Below, in pieces: positions 12,093-22,319 of a stretch of DNA of 64,000 nt (position 1 is its first letter; the number at the start of each line of letters is the position of its first letter). Below the pieces are notes generated by a model, which saw nothing but the letters and a program-made list of their open reading frames with translations, ran no database searches and was not told the origin of the DNA. This DNA is from Brevipalpus yothersi. Its lineage: Eukaryota > Arthropoda > Arachnida > Trombidiformes > Tenuipalpidae. The position numbers were made by a program, and so were the translations under genes. The DNA is taken from assembly GCA_003956705.1 (NCBI GenBank), contig QZCP01000034.1, forward strand, positions 79,668 through 143,667. The letters are read 5' to 3'.

Positions 12093-12409
12093 TCAAGCAA
12101 CCAGGAGTCCTGTTTCATAGATGTCGAGACATGATACAATCAATATGGGGGATAATGAGCGTTTTCTGAACGTTTCATCCCTTTTCATCCTAATATCAAT
12201 GGTTTTTCGTAGCAATGGTTCATCAAATCTGAATGAATTATTCATTTCAACAGATCGATGATTTTCGGATTCCATCACCTTACAGCTCATAAAAAGAACA
12301 TGAGATTTGGAAAAATTGCAAATTTTTTGGCATTCTGTTAATTTCATCATGGAATCGATGAGGGAAAGAACCTTCTGAGCAGAAAAGTAGGCTTCAGCTC
12401 TTTCTTGAC
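12093..12409 (-). CDS. Possible upstream exon of the type-B receptor
   Basis: An open minus-strand stretch of about 105 codons just upstream of the 10.77-kb gene, with segments such as AEAYFSAQKVLSLIDSMMKL and FDEPLLRKTIDIRMKRDETF. The same DNA is conserved at 19.6-19.9 kb beside the decayed type-B copy, where it carries stop codons. That is expected if it was coding and died with the gene. It could encode part of an IR amino-terminal domain. A phase-compatible join would use a weak GT donor near 12,111, so the splice is unproven. It shows no recognisable family by itself. Confidence 0.4.
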
Positions 12410-12904
12410 AAAGGCTTTTGAGTCATTCCCACATAAACATCAGTGTAGTGGAGGCAGGTATAACCACTTTAAAAAACGTCCTGAAGTTTTTTAACACTCA
12501 TGAATATAAGCATTTCTGAATGGAATTTAAACTCGATACACTGAATTTCTGAATTACATGTACATGTATTTTTTCTATCATTCTCCATGGACTAAATGAG
12601 TTTTAAATGAAATTTTCAGATTTTCTTCCCAATGGGTTGGTGAAACACTGAAAGGAACACAAGACACTCAGCTCACAAAAATTCTGATTGGAAATGGTGA
12701 CCAAAACTGATAGGAATTTCAGAGTGTCCATGAAGTAGCAAGTGATAATTTATTAACAATAATTTTGACAAGGTATCAGCAATCATAAGGTGATTTTCTC
12801 TACTCATATCTCCCAAGAACAATACCGTTGATATGATTAATTGTCCATTTTATTTACTAATCATTTATTTTTACCTGTTAAATTTAACAGATTTTGAAGC
12901 CCAT
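12410..12904. repeat. Spacer, duplicated at 19.86-20.42 kb
   Basis: Upstream flank of the type-B gene followed by the downstream flank of the A2 gene. Long matches run in the same order at 19,860-20,420 (for example TTTTCTTCCCAATGGGTT at both sites). No coding signal. It supports block duplication rather than scattered gene copying. Confidence 0.65.
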
Positions 12905-14181
12905 CTACAAAATTGGATCCCCCTTCTTGGGACTGATCTGGTTCAACTTTGGCCAATATATTTTCTTCATAAACCAAAACCCAATTTTCTGCCACAAAGA
13001 AAGGGTACAAACAAGTGTGATCAGCGAGATATGCAAACGAAAGCATACCGAAAAATAATCAATTGAAAGAGCAACAGGGCCGGAAAAACTTGATGGTATA
13101 ACTCTAGTCATACATCTTCATCTGGTCTATTTCCCATGAATTTTTCAGCATAAGTTCTGATTGTACTATCAGACGTAAGTCCTCGAAAATTTTGTATACC
13201 CATCTCAAAAGAACGATACATTAACTGGTCCAGGTGCTTTGATTCAGGCCTATTTACATTCTTATTGTGAATTAGCATCAGGTGAGATGTTTTAAGAGGA
13301 GGTGAAAGATGGAACGAATGGTTAATCAGGTACTTTGGTTTCATTAGGCAGATGAAACACTTGACGGTTTTGTATTCAAAGTGGGCTGCGTAGCTTACAC
13401 ATTCTTCGGAATCCAAACACCGTGAGAAGGAGCCTATCAAGTTGGATCCTTTCAATGCCTGCACTTTATTTGCCTCACCTAGGTCATTACGACAAATGGA
13501 TGATGGAGCTATCAATAAAGGTATGTTTTCTTTGATATCTTTGAGTTTATTGACTTTTTCAAATGATGTTATGGAGGTTCTTTCTGTATTGAGAAAGCTA
13601 CCATAGGACACATATATTGCGAAAATGCCCCAGATGATGATACTGGCAGCGAATTTATTGGAACTTGGAACATTTGTATTGCTCATGAAGATGGAGAATA
13701 ATACCCAGCTGATGCTCTTGGACGATCTAGATTCACGGTTCCATATCAAAACTAGCAGAATAATCATCAGAGAAAATATTACTGATATTAGGATATCCAT
13801 TCTCATCTGCAGCAGGGCTATCTCTGGCCTATTATTTTCGATCGATGATTTGATTCTTGGCGTTGTTAGAAGGAACCACTGATAGGAAGAGAAAACTGTG
13901 CCATACGTTATGTTCTGTGAGGACTGATGGCTGATACAATCAAATGCAGCAGAGGTATCAGCATCGCCGTGATTTACCATAGCAAATGCGTCATTAAAAG
14001 TGTCCCAATTATTATTTTTGATTTTCTCTTTGGAAGCCAAAAAAGTTGTATTGAGCTTGGTCGTCATCCCACCGAATATTTCCAAGAAGAAAGTAGCCCA
14101 TATACCCGCAAGGTTTCCTTGACCATCCACATGTGTGTATTCAGTTCGAAAAATTGGAAAAGCAAATCTATAACCAGGCAT
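12905..14181 (-). pseudogene. IR-like receptor, type A2, broken by a 1-bp deletion
   Basis: From the ATG at 14,179-14,181 (MPGYRFAFPI) the frame runs through S1, M1, pore loop, M3 and nearly all of S2, then stops after GNRPDEDV at 13,108. The intact A2 paralog at 20.4 kb reads GNRPDEGC there. One G (minus) is missing between 13,116 and 13,117, and the remaining codons (TRVIPSSFSGPVALS, then M4) are open in the next frame to 12,905. The ancestral stop is also changed, adding a few residues. Like the 4.6-kb copy this is a one-lesion pseudogene; without M4 a working channel is not expected. An assembly indel cannot be excluded. Confidence 0.85.
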
Positions 14182-14919
14182 TCTTTGAAATTCTTTGAAA
14201 TTTCAGCTATCAAAAAACACTAATTCATTAGAGTTGATCATACTCAACATTTCAAATTCTCATGTTTTGGATAAACTAGATGTAGCTTCATATCTCGACT
14301 AAATAGAGAAGTTGAGATGTTACATCAGTTTGAATAGTTCAAAAGTTTGATCGAATTGAGATATTCAGGCATATTTCTATAGTCAGAATATCGAATGTAA
14401 ACTATTTGACGTTCTTTTAATTTTGCTTATTGAGATATCGCAAGCATCTGTGAGAATTACATTTGTATCGATGGATATTGCCCGAAAATCATCACAAACT
14501 GGGAGTTCAAGGACAAATGCAACGGTTAATAACTTCAACAGTTGTATCGTTCGAGGATCTAGTGCAAATTGGTCCAGCGTAGACTGGCACTTAATCCATT
14601 AAGGCCTAGCAAGCTTACTAATTGCCCTGGTTCATTTCTAGCTTTATGCTAGACCTCTATCCTATCAATAATTGATACTCGAGGCCTCCGATGATTGAAA
14701 TAACATCTGGAAATGAGGGACGATTCTCTCAGTAATTTTCGCTTTGGTAGGAGGAGGATGTATCAGATATATTTTGTTTTTACCCTGCTAATGTTTGAGA
14801 AAATTATTTCCAGAACATTTTCAACAAATCACGTTTCAAGCTTGATTTTCATGTCAGAGCAAAACAAGCTCCGTAAAATCATATTGTACTTTGAGATAAT
14901 CAAAAAATGAAGGGTTGTC

Positions 14920-15670
14920 GAATAATATCCAATTTTGAGAGCTTATGGAGTGGAAACACTCAATTGATTCAAATTTTTCATACACTCTTCACTTGGATGG
15001 AAAATGTTTCCATTTTGTGACCAAAATCAGCTTAATGAGACCCTTTCTTCTGAATGATTCCCATCTCAAAAGAACAATAAATATACAGTAAGAGCAAAAT
15101 TTAACCAACACTAGCCCCAACAACGCTGATCGAAATGAAAGCAACAACCTTGAGTATCTACAGGTATCTGTAGGTCAGGTGTAATCATTTGTTTTATCAA
15201 CAAGCTTTTTTGGAAATCTACTGTAAACTAGTCCTACATAACTGGTTGCTTGCGAAAGCGAATAATATGGTGGATATGAGATGTAGGATGTCCATTCTCA
15301 TTCGCACCAAGGCTATCACTGGTCCATTGTTTTTTATTGATGATTTAATTTTCGGCGTAGTCAAGAGAATTCACTGGAAAGTGGGAAAAACAAAACCATA
15401 ATATACATTCCAAGAGAATCCATAGCCGATACAATCTAAGACACCGGAAGAGTCTGCATCATTATCAGTGGATGCTTCATTGGAAAGCATTCAAATTATT
15501 TGTGATTTTTCTTTTTGGGATCAAGAAAGTTGCATTGAGCTCCATTGATATCCCGCTGAATACATGTATTTGGAAAATTAGAGGGATCAATGGCCCGATA
15601 GGGCTTCCTTTATCATCTACATCAGCATTCAGACCAAAAAATCGGAAAAGCAAATCTCGGACCACACATC
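14920..15670 (-). pseudogene. Chimeric, decayed IR relic
   Basis: Read on the minus strand, it starts with a broken S1 (NADVDDKGSPIGPLIPLIF near 15,630-15,570). This continues to a degraded LTTPKIKSSIKNNGP and MRMDI near 15,290. At about 15,277 it jumps directly into type-B S2 sequence, matching 11,065-11,120, and ends with type-B 3' sequence near 14,930-15,090. M1 through early S2 are deleted, and several stops and shifts are present. It holds the position of the fourth gene (B) of the first A1-B-A2-B block. Confidence 0.7.
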
Positions 15671-15689
15671 CTCTAAAATAGCTATTTTA

Positions 15690-16706
15690 TTCACTACTAC
15701 TCACTGTACTGTTGTAAGTGTTCACAGTTAATTGCACTCATCATTTCTGTTATATGATCTTACATGATTAATCAGCTATATGTTTAGATTTCTTTCGCCA
15801 GAAAAAAGTGATTATTCCCAGTTCTCAAGAAGAGTTTGATCATATTTGGTTCGATGATGTTTAGAATGATTCTGTTTAATCCTTTTTTTGGCCCAGAATG
15901 AGTTATCAACCAGTGTATCGATAATTTTTGCTTTCGACTCATTATAACTATAACTCTCCAAATTTTCTGGAAATCTAATCAATACAATGTACTCAAATCT
16001 TCAGTATTAAAATAGCACCTGGAAATGAAGTCAAATTTTCTCAATATACCATGTGAATCTCTCTTCAGAGAGTGATACATCGTGTTTTGGGATTCAATCA
16101 TTCTGGCAATCTATCCAGCACCGATACTCGCTAGCTCAGCAGTTGTAATTAGCCTTAACCTAGAGAGACAGACACGAGGCCCAAAAGTCATCGGAAAAAA
16201 GTTACAATTGAACGATGCCCTGAAATTTTTCCAATCTTCATGTAAATTTTAACCAGCTTAGCTAATCTCAGAGTTATAATTTCATTTTTATTCATTAAGG
16301 TGGAATGAATATACATGAAGTATGGAATGGGATGAGGTTGCCAACGAATAGTATGAAAAATGTTGTCAGGTGCCCAGATTTAGGATTGAACAACAAAGGT
16401 TAGCCCCTTGATTTTTCTTATTGATATATTCAAAGAATCAAAAGAAATAAGTTTCCAACGATTTAAGTATATACAATGTCAATAAACTTGTGTTGAGGAA
16501 AATCTTGTGGAGTTCAGAGAGGAACAGTTAATAAACTCGATGAGAGTGCAATCAATATAATGTGATTCATTGGTCCACCGAGATGAAACAATTACTTTGG
16601 TCAAAGGATCACATAATGCTTTGAGATGATTCATAGCTAAGCCAATATCATTATTGATTCGATTTTACCTCCTGAACCGTCCATGGGGCATTTTGAGATC
16701 TTGTTA
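15690..16706. repeat. Spacer and 3' flank duplicated from 6.5-7.9 kb
   Basis: The first part matches 6,530-7,080. Near 16,165 it skips the segment corresponding to 7,100-7,385, including most of the HTH-like fragment, then matches 7,390-7,900 up to the stop of the A1 gene. A minus-strand AATAAA (plus 16,287-16,292) is conserved with the 7.49-kb copy and may be the A1 polyadenylation signal. Confidence 0.7.
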
Positions 16707-17969
16707 TCATTTTGTTGGGGAAATACGGTTTGACCTTCGTACAGAGTTTCTTCTCATATACCATAGCCAAACGTTCTGACAAAAAGAGATGGTACAAGCG
16801 AGTGCCACCAGCAAAATATGTAGATGAAGACATGAAGAAAAAAATTCAGTTGACAGGGCAACTGGACCAGAGAAACTCGGTGGTATAACCCTCATCATAC
16901 ATTCTTCGTCTAGTTTAGTACCGATGGACTTTTCGGTATAACTTCTTATTGCAGTATCTGAAAGGTGCCCTCCGAATTCTTGTATACCCATCTCAAATGA
17001 ACGATACATCAACAGGTCAAGATACTGTGATTTAAGTCGGTTCGTATTCTTATTATGAACTAGCATCAGATGAGATGATCTGAGAGGTGGTGAAAGATAG
17101 AAAGCATGTTCCTTCATGTATTGTGGTTGACCTAGACAACCCAAACACTTGAGGACTTTGTATCCAACTTGGGCTACATAGCTGATACATTGTTCTGAGT
17201 TCAAGCATTGAGTGACGGCTTCCATAACGTCAGAACTTCGAAGTATTCTTACAGGAACCGTCTCATCCAGATTTTCACGACAAGTGGATGCAGGACCTAC
17301 CAGCAGAGGTAGTTTTTCTTTTATATCTTCCAATTTATTGACTTTATCGAACGAAGTGATGGAAGTTCTTTCAGTGTTGAGAAAGCTACTATATGAGATA
17401 TATATTGAGAATATGCACCAGATTACAATCCCAGCAGCCAACTTATTGAAACTCGGAACATTTGTCTTGCCCAAAAAGATGGATAAGCATAACCAAATAA
17501 AGTTCTCCTTGATTTCAGATTGCCAGTTCCAAACAGATACCAGCAGAATAATCATCAGAGAGAATATTACTGATATCAGGATGTCTATTCTCATTTGCAT
17601 CAATGCTACTTCTGGTCCATTATTTTCGGTTGATGATTTGATTCTGGGTTGTGTCAGGAGAAACCACTGATAGAAGGAAAAAACCGTTCCATACGTTATA
17701 TTCTGAGAAGATCGATAGCTGATACAATCAAAAGCAGCGGTAGTATCAGCATCTCCCCGATTCACCATGGCAAATGCTTCATTAAAAATTTCGAAATTAT
17801 TATTTTTGATTCTCGCTTTGGGGGTTGAAAAAGTTGTGTTAGTTTTCTTCAGCATTCCACTAAAAATTTCGAAGATGAAAGGAATAAATGGTCCGATGAG
17901 GTTGCCTCTTTGGTCTACATCTGCTAACTCCGTTCTAAAAATTGGGAAAGCGAATCTCATTCCAGGCAT
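16707..17969 (-). CDS. Ionotropic-receptor-like channel, type A1, intact
   Basis: A 420-codon open frame from the ATG at 17,967-17,969. Residue map: S1 1-125, MRIDI 126-130 leading M1 to about 146, pore-loop region 155-172 (with NFIWLCLSIFLGKTNVPS), M3 175-197, post-M3 NTERTSITSFDKV, S2 210-375 with YRSFEMGI at 322-329, M4 about 376-403, basic tail. Several S2 cysteines (CLNSEQC, KCLGCLG) may form disulfides. A TATA/Inr pair lies 134 bases upstream with no ATG between it and MPGMRF, which favours this start and an intronless transcript. If so, the protein has no classical signal peptide and no amino-terminal domain, which is unusual for an IR. Closest in-window relatives are the copies at 4.6 and 7.9 kb. 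Confidence 0.83.
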   Translation of the reverse strand: MPGMRFAFPIFRTELADVDQRGNLIGPFIPFIFEIFSGMLKKTNTTFSTPKARIKNNNFEIFNEAFAMVNRGDADTTAAFDCISYRSSQNITYGTVFSFYQWFLLTQPRIKSSTENNGPEVALMQMRIDILISVIFSLMIILLVSVWNWQSEIKENFIWLCLSIFLGKTNVPSFNKLAAGIVIWCIFSIYISYSSFLNTERTSITSFDKVNKLEDIKEKLPLLVGPASTCRENLDETVPVRILRSSDVMEAVTQCLNSEQCISYVAQVGYKVLKCLGCLGQPQYMKEHAFYLSPPLRSSHLMLVHNKNTNRLKSQYLDLLMYRSFEMGIQEFGGHLSDTAIRSYTEKSIGTKLDEECMMRVIPPSFSGPVALSTEFFSSCLHLHILLVALACTISFCQNVWLWYMRRNSVRRSNRISPTK

Positions 17970-18065
17970 CCTTTGGAATTCCAGTTGTTTCACTCACTTG
18001 TGGGAATGTTCCAAGTCGATACCACTCAATTTTTCTACCTCACAATCTTTGAACCAGTCTTATGT

Positions 18066-18103
18066 AAGTGAAAACTTGAGAAGATTATCGGTTAGGTTTT
18101 ATA
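18066..18103 (-). promoter_or_regulatory. Putative core promoter of the 16.7-kb receptor
   Basis: TATAAAA on the minus strand (plus 18,097-18,103) with TCACTT about 32 bases downstream (plus 18,066-18,071). The stretch between this and the gene has no ATG, so MPGMRF is the first available start. Confidence 0.5.
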
Positions 18104-18604
18104 ACTTCTCACTCATCAAAAATTGAATCAAATTAGGATGTTCATACCAACACTGTTTGATCTCTCGCAGATCTGACTGACTGAGACATTCAAAGGTATC
18201 TGTAGGGAACTCAAATGTGTGGATATATATAGCAGGAGACTAATTATGAGGTCGTCAGGTCAAGGAGAGAATCCCATCAGATGGTCTTTAAAATCGAATC
18301 TCCTTGAAAATGGCAGAGCGTTAGCTGGTACTCAATTACTTAAGCCCTGTTTTCAGTGGATCATGAGCCTAGTTTGGTTTATCATTAATTGATGCCCAAG
18401 TACTTGATGATGGGATGACATCTGGAAATGTGGAATTATTCTCTCACACTTGTCAGAATTTCTTGTTCTGTCCATAAGAGAGCACATCATAGCTTGGGGA
18501 GAGAATGAATATCAATGATAACCACATCGTTCTTGCTTTGAATAGCACGAGAGAAGGCAAGAGAAGTCCTATTTTGTATTACTAAAATGAATCCAGATAA
18601 TTCA

Positions 18605-19600
18605 TCAGGGATATCTCATTATTACCCTTCTGACTCCTCCCATGTGGTTTGCCATAAAATCTCTTCTGATTTTGATTGCAAAATGAAAGAAGAAAAAACA
18701 TCCTAAAAGGTAAATTACACCCAGAAGAATGGCCGAAAGGTGGAAGATGAGGATTTTATTGTAATATTCAATTTTGAGAGCTTCAGGGGCTGAGGCACTC
18801 GATTGGATAAATACTTTTCCATACACTCTTCATTTGGGGAAGTGATGTCATTTTACGACCAAAATCAGCTGAATGAGGCCCTTTTTTCTCCATGATTCCC
18901 ATCTCGAAAGAGCGATAGATGTATTCATTAGCTTTACTCATCAGAGTTTTTGGCCATTTTCGGTTATAAACTGACCCTACATGACTGGTCACTTGTGGAG
19001 GTGAATGATATGGTGGATGTTCCAACAATTTATCCGGGTAAAGTGAACAAAATAAGGGTTTCAAGACATGGAGGTCTATATTCGTGGCGTAGAGACAACA
19101 TTTACCAGATCCTGCACACCAGGATAGATCTCGGTTTGAGTTTTGTTTTATAACTTGATAGGAACGATTTTGCTTCATGAAAAGTTTACAGACTGAGAAA
19201 TCAGTGAAAAATAAGGTCATTTCAGGTTTCAGATCCTTGAGGCTATCAACTTTATCGAATGTTGTTACAGAAGTTCTCTCAGTGTTAACGAAACTAAAAT
19301 AGAGAATCTAAACTGAAAAAGCAACAATAATGACAATTCCAGCAGCAGACTTGTTGAAATTTGGAGTAGTTTCTTGCCTGATTTTTGCCTCTTTAATGTT
19401 GAATACAGGAACCACACAGAATCTTTACAATTTTTATATCCATATTTGAATTCGACTTGATAGAGAATCATCATAAGCGATAGAACAACAGCGACAAAGA
19501 TGTCTATCCTCATTTTTACTAGAGCTGATTCGGGACCATTATTCTCAACAGAAGATTCTAGCACCGGTGATATGACTAGCTCACACCAGCCCGAGGCGTA
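18605..19600 (-). pseudogene. Type-B IR-like receptor, multiply broken
   Basis: Clear paralog of the 10.77-kb gene, but with at least four lesions. A roughly 400-bp deletion at 19,600 removes the first half of S1 and joins directly to the conserved upstream block. An insertion of about 11 bp lies near 19,380-19,395. A CAG-to-TAG stop interrupts M3 near 19,310. A 2-bp insertion near 18,812 shifts the end. The S2 region (18,783-19,220) remains similar, including YRSFEMGI. This is an older pseudogene than the 4.6- and 12.9-kb copies. Confidence 0.88.
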
Positions 19601-19870
19601 TCAGGAGTCCTGTTCCATAGATATCGAGACATGATACAATCAATAAGAAGGATAAGGAGTGTTATTTGAACGTTTTATCCTAATATCAATGGTTTTTCGT
19701 AGCAATGGTTCATCAAATCTGAATGAATTTTTCATTTTAACAGATCGATGATATCCTGATTTCATCACCTCACAGCTCATGAAAAGAACATGAGGTTAGG
19801 AAAAATCGCAAATTTTTTGGCATTCTGTTAATTTAATCATGAAATCGATGAGGTGGGTGAGCCTTATGAG
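19601..19870 (-). pseudogene. Decayed copy of the type-B upstream exon
   Basis: Matches 12,105-12,360 of the intact type-B locus but carries in-frame stops (for example a TAA where the other copy has AAA after CDFS/CNFS). Decay together with the adjacent type-B pseudogene is indirect evidence that the matching stretch at 12.1-12.4 kb is coding. Confidence 0.5.
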
Positions 19871-20419
19871 CAGAAAAGTAGGCTTCAGCTCTTTTAACTT
19901 TCATGATGAAGGCTTTTGAGTCATTCCCACATAAACATCGGGGTAGTGGAGGCAAGTATAACCACTTTAAAGAACTTCGTTTTTTAATGCTCATGAATAT
20001 GAGCATTTCTGAATTGAATTTAAACTCAAACAGTGAATTTCTGAATTGTTTAACCTATCACTCTTCACATATTAGATGGGTTCTCAATGAAATTTTCAAA
20101 TTTTCTTCCCAATGGGTTAGTGAAACACTGGAAGGAACGAGAGACACTCAGCTCACAAAAATTCTGATTGAAAAGGTGACCAAAACTGAACGTCCTCCTT
20201 TGCATAGATAGGAATTTCAGAGTGTTCAGAAAGTAGCAGTAGCAATAATTTATTACTAATAAATTTGACAAAATATCAGCAAGCATAAGGTGATTTCTTA
20301 TACTCATATCTCTCAATAGCAATACCTTTGAGATGATTCATGGTCCATTTCATTCACTAATCATGTATTTTTACCTGTTGAATTTAACAAATTTGGAACG
20401 CCATCTCAAGAGTTGAATC

Positions 20420-21682
20420 TCACTTCTTGGACCCAATCTGGTTCAATTTTTGCGATCCCTCTCTCTTCATAAACCAAAACCCAATTTTCTGCCAAAAAGA
20501 TAGAATACAAGCAAGTATGATCAGCGAGATATGCAGGCGAAAGCATACCGAAAAATAATCAATTGAAAGAGCAACAGGGCCGGAAAAACTTGATGGTATA
20601 ACTCTAGTCATACATCCTTCGTCTGGTCTATTTCCAATAGATTTTTCAGCATAAGTTCTGATTGCACTATCAGACGTAAGTCCTCGGAAATTTTGTATAC
20701 CCATCTCAAAAGAGCGGTACATTAACTGGTCCAGGTGCTTTGAGTTAGGCCTATTTACATTCTTATTGTGGATAAGCATCAGGTGAGATGTTTTGAGGGA
20801 AGGTGAAAGATAGAACGAATGATTAATTAGGTAACTTGGTTTGATTAAACAGATGAGACACTTGATGGCTTTGTATTCAAATTGAGCAACGTAGCTTATA
20901 CATTCTTTGGAACCCAAACATCGTGAGAAGGTGTCTCTTAAGTCGGACTCTTTCAATATTTTCACTTTAATTGCCTCACCTAGATAATTTCTACAAATCG
21001 ATGATGGAGCTACCAGTAAAGGTATGTTTTCTTTGATATCTTGGAGTCTATTGACTTTTTCAAATGATGTTATGGAGGTTCTTTCCGTATTAAGGAAACT
21101 ACCATAGGAAACATATGTTGCAGCAATGCCCCAGATGATGATAACGGCAGCAAATTTGTTGAAATTTGGAACAATTTTCTTGCCCATGAAGATGGAGAAG
21201 CATAGCCATATGAAGTTCTCTTTGATTTCAGATTTCCATTTCCAAATCGATACCACCAGAATAATCATCAGAGACAATATTACTGATATCAGGATGTCTA
21301 TTCTCATCTGCGTCAGAGCTACTTCTGGTCCATTATTTTCGATCGATGACTTGATTCTTGGCATTGTCAGAAGAAACCACTGATAGGAAGAGAATACTGT
21401 TCCATACGTTATGTTCTGTTGAGATCCATAGCTGGCGCAATCAAAAGCGGCTGTGGTGTCAGCATCGCCACGATTTACCATGGCAAATGCTTCGTTAAAA
21501 GTCTCGAAATTATTATTTTGGATTTTTGCTTCGGAGACCAAAAAAGTTGTGTTGATCTTTGATAACATCCCACTATATATTTCGAAGATATAAGGAATCC
21601 AATGTCCGATTGGGTTCCCTTGTTGATCTACGTCTGCTAACTCCGTTCTAAAAATTGGGAAAGCGAATCTCATCCCAGGCAT
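20420..21682 (-). CDS. Ionotropic-receptor-like channel, type A2, intact
   Basis: A 420-codon open frame from the ATG at 21,680-21,682. An in-frame TAA lies just upstream, so unlike some paralogs this frame cannot be extended and MPGMRF is the first possible codon unless a splice acceptor lies right before it. S1, M1 (MRIDILISVILSLMII), pore-loop region, M3 (AAVIIIWGIAATYVSYGSF), S2 with YRSFEMGI and M4 are all present. It differs from A1 copies by shared A2 traits (SSICRN, KHLDQLMYRSFEMGI, the C-terminal LNQIGSKK). It is the intact counterpart of the frameshifted 12.9-kb gene. A TATA/Inr pair lies about 140 bases upstream. Confidence 0.83.
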   Translation of the reverse strand: MPGMRFAFPIFRTELADVDQQGNPIGHWIPYIFEIYSGMLSKINTTFLVSEAKIQNNNFETFNEAFAMVNRGDADTTAAFDCASYGSQQNITYGTVFSSYQWFLLTMPRIKSSIENNGPEVALTQMRIDILISVILSLMIILVVSIWKWKSEIKENFIWLCFSIFMGKKIVPNFNKFAAVIIIWGIAATYVSYGSFLNTERTSITSFEKVNRLQDIKENIPLLVAPSSICRNYLGEAIKVKILKESDLRDTFSRCLGSKECISYVAQFEYKAIKCLICLIKPSYLINHSFYLSPSLKTSHLMLIHNKNVNRPNSKHLDQLMYRSFEMGIQNFRGLTSDSAIRTYAEKSIGNRPDEGCMTRVIPSSFSGPVALSIDYFSVCFRLHISLIILACILSFWQKIGFWFMKREGSQKLNQIGSKK

Positions 21683-21782
21683 CCTTTGAAATTACAGTTG
21701 TTTCACTCAGTCTACTCGTGGGAATGTTCAGAGTCTATAACACTAAGTTTTTCCACATCACAACCTTCGACTAATCTTGTGT

Positions 21783-21825
21783 AAGTGAAAACTCGGTGAG
21801 GAAAGAGTATCGAAGATATTTTATA
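21783..21825 (-). promoter_or_regulatory. Putative core promoter of the 20.4-kb receptor
   Basis: Minus-strand TATAAAA (plus 21,819-21,825) with TCACTT (plus 21,783-21,788) about 37 bases downstream, in the same arrangement as upstream of the 4.6- and 16.7-kb copies. Confidence 0.5.
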
Positions 21826-22319
21826 ACTTCTCACTAATCAAAAATTGAATCAAATTTGGATATAATACCAACACCATTTGATTTCTTTCACAGATTTAAC
21901 TGACTGAGACATTCAAATGTATCTTCAGGGAGCTTATATGTGTCGATAGACATAGCAGGAGACCTATTATGAGGTCGTTAGGTCAAGGAGAGAACCCCAT
22001 CAGATAGTGTTTAAAATCGAATCTTTTAAAAATCTATTTGAAATTGGCAGAGCGTTAGCTGGTACTCAACTACCTAAACCCTGTTTTCAGTAGATCATGA
22101 GCCTAGTTTGGTTTATCAATAATTGATGCTCAAGTACTCGATGTTGGGACGACATCTGGAGATGTGGAATAATTCTCGCACATTTGCCGTAATTTCTTGT
22201 TCTCTTCGCAAGATAGCACATCATAACTTGGTGAGAAAATGAGTATCAATAATGACTGCATCGTTTTTGCATTGAATAGCGCGAGAGAAGGCAAGAGAAG
22301 TTTCATTTTGTAGTACTGA

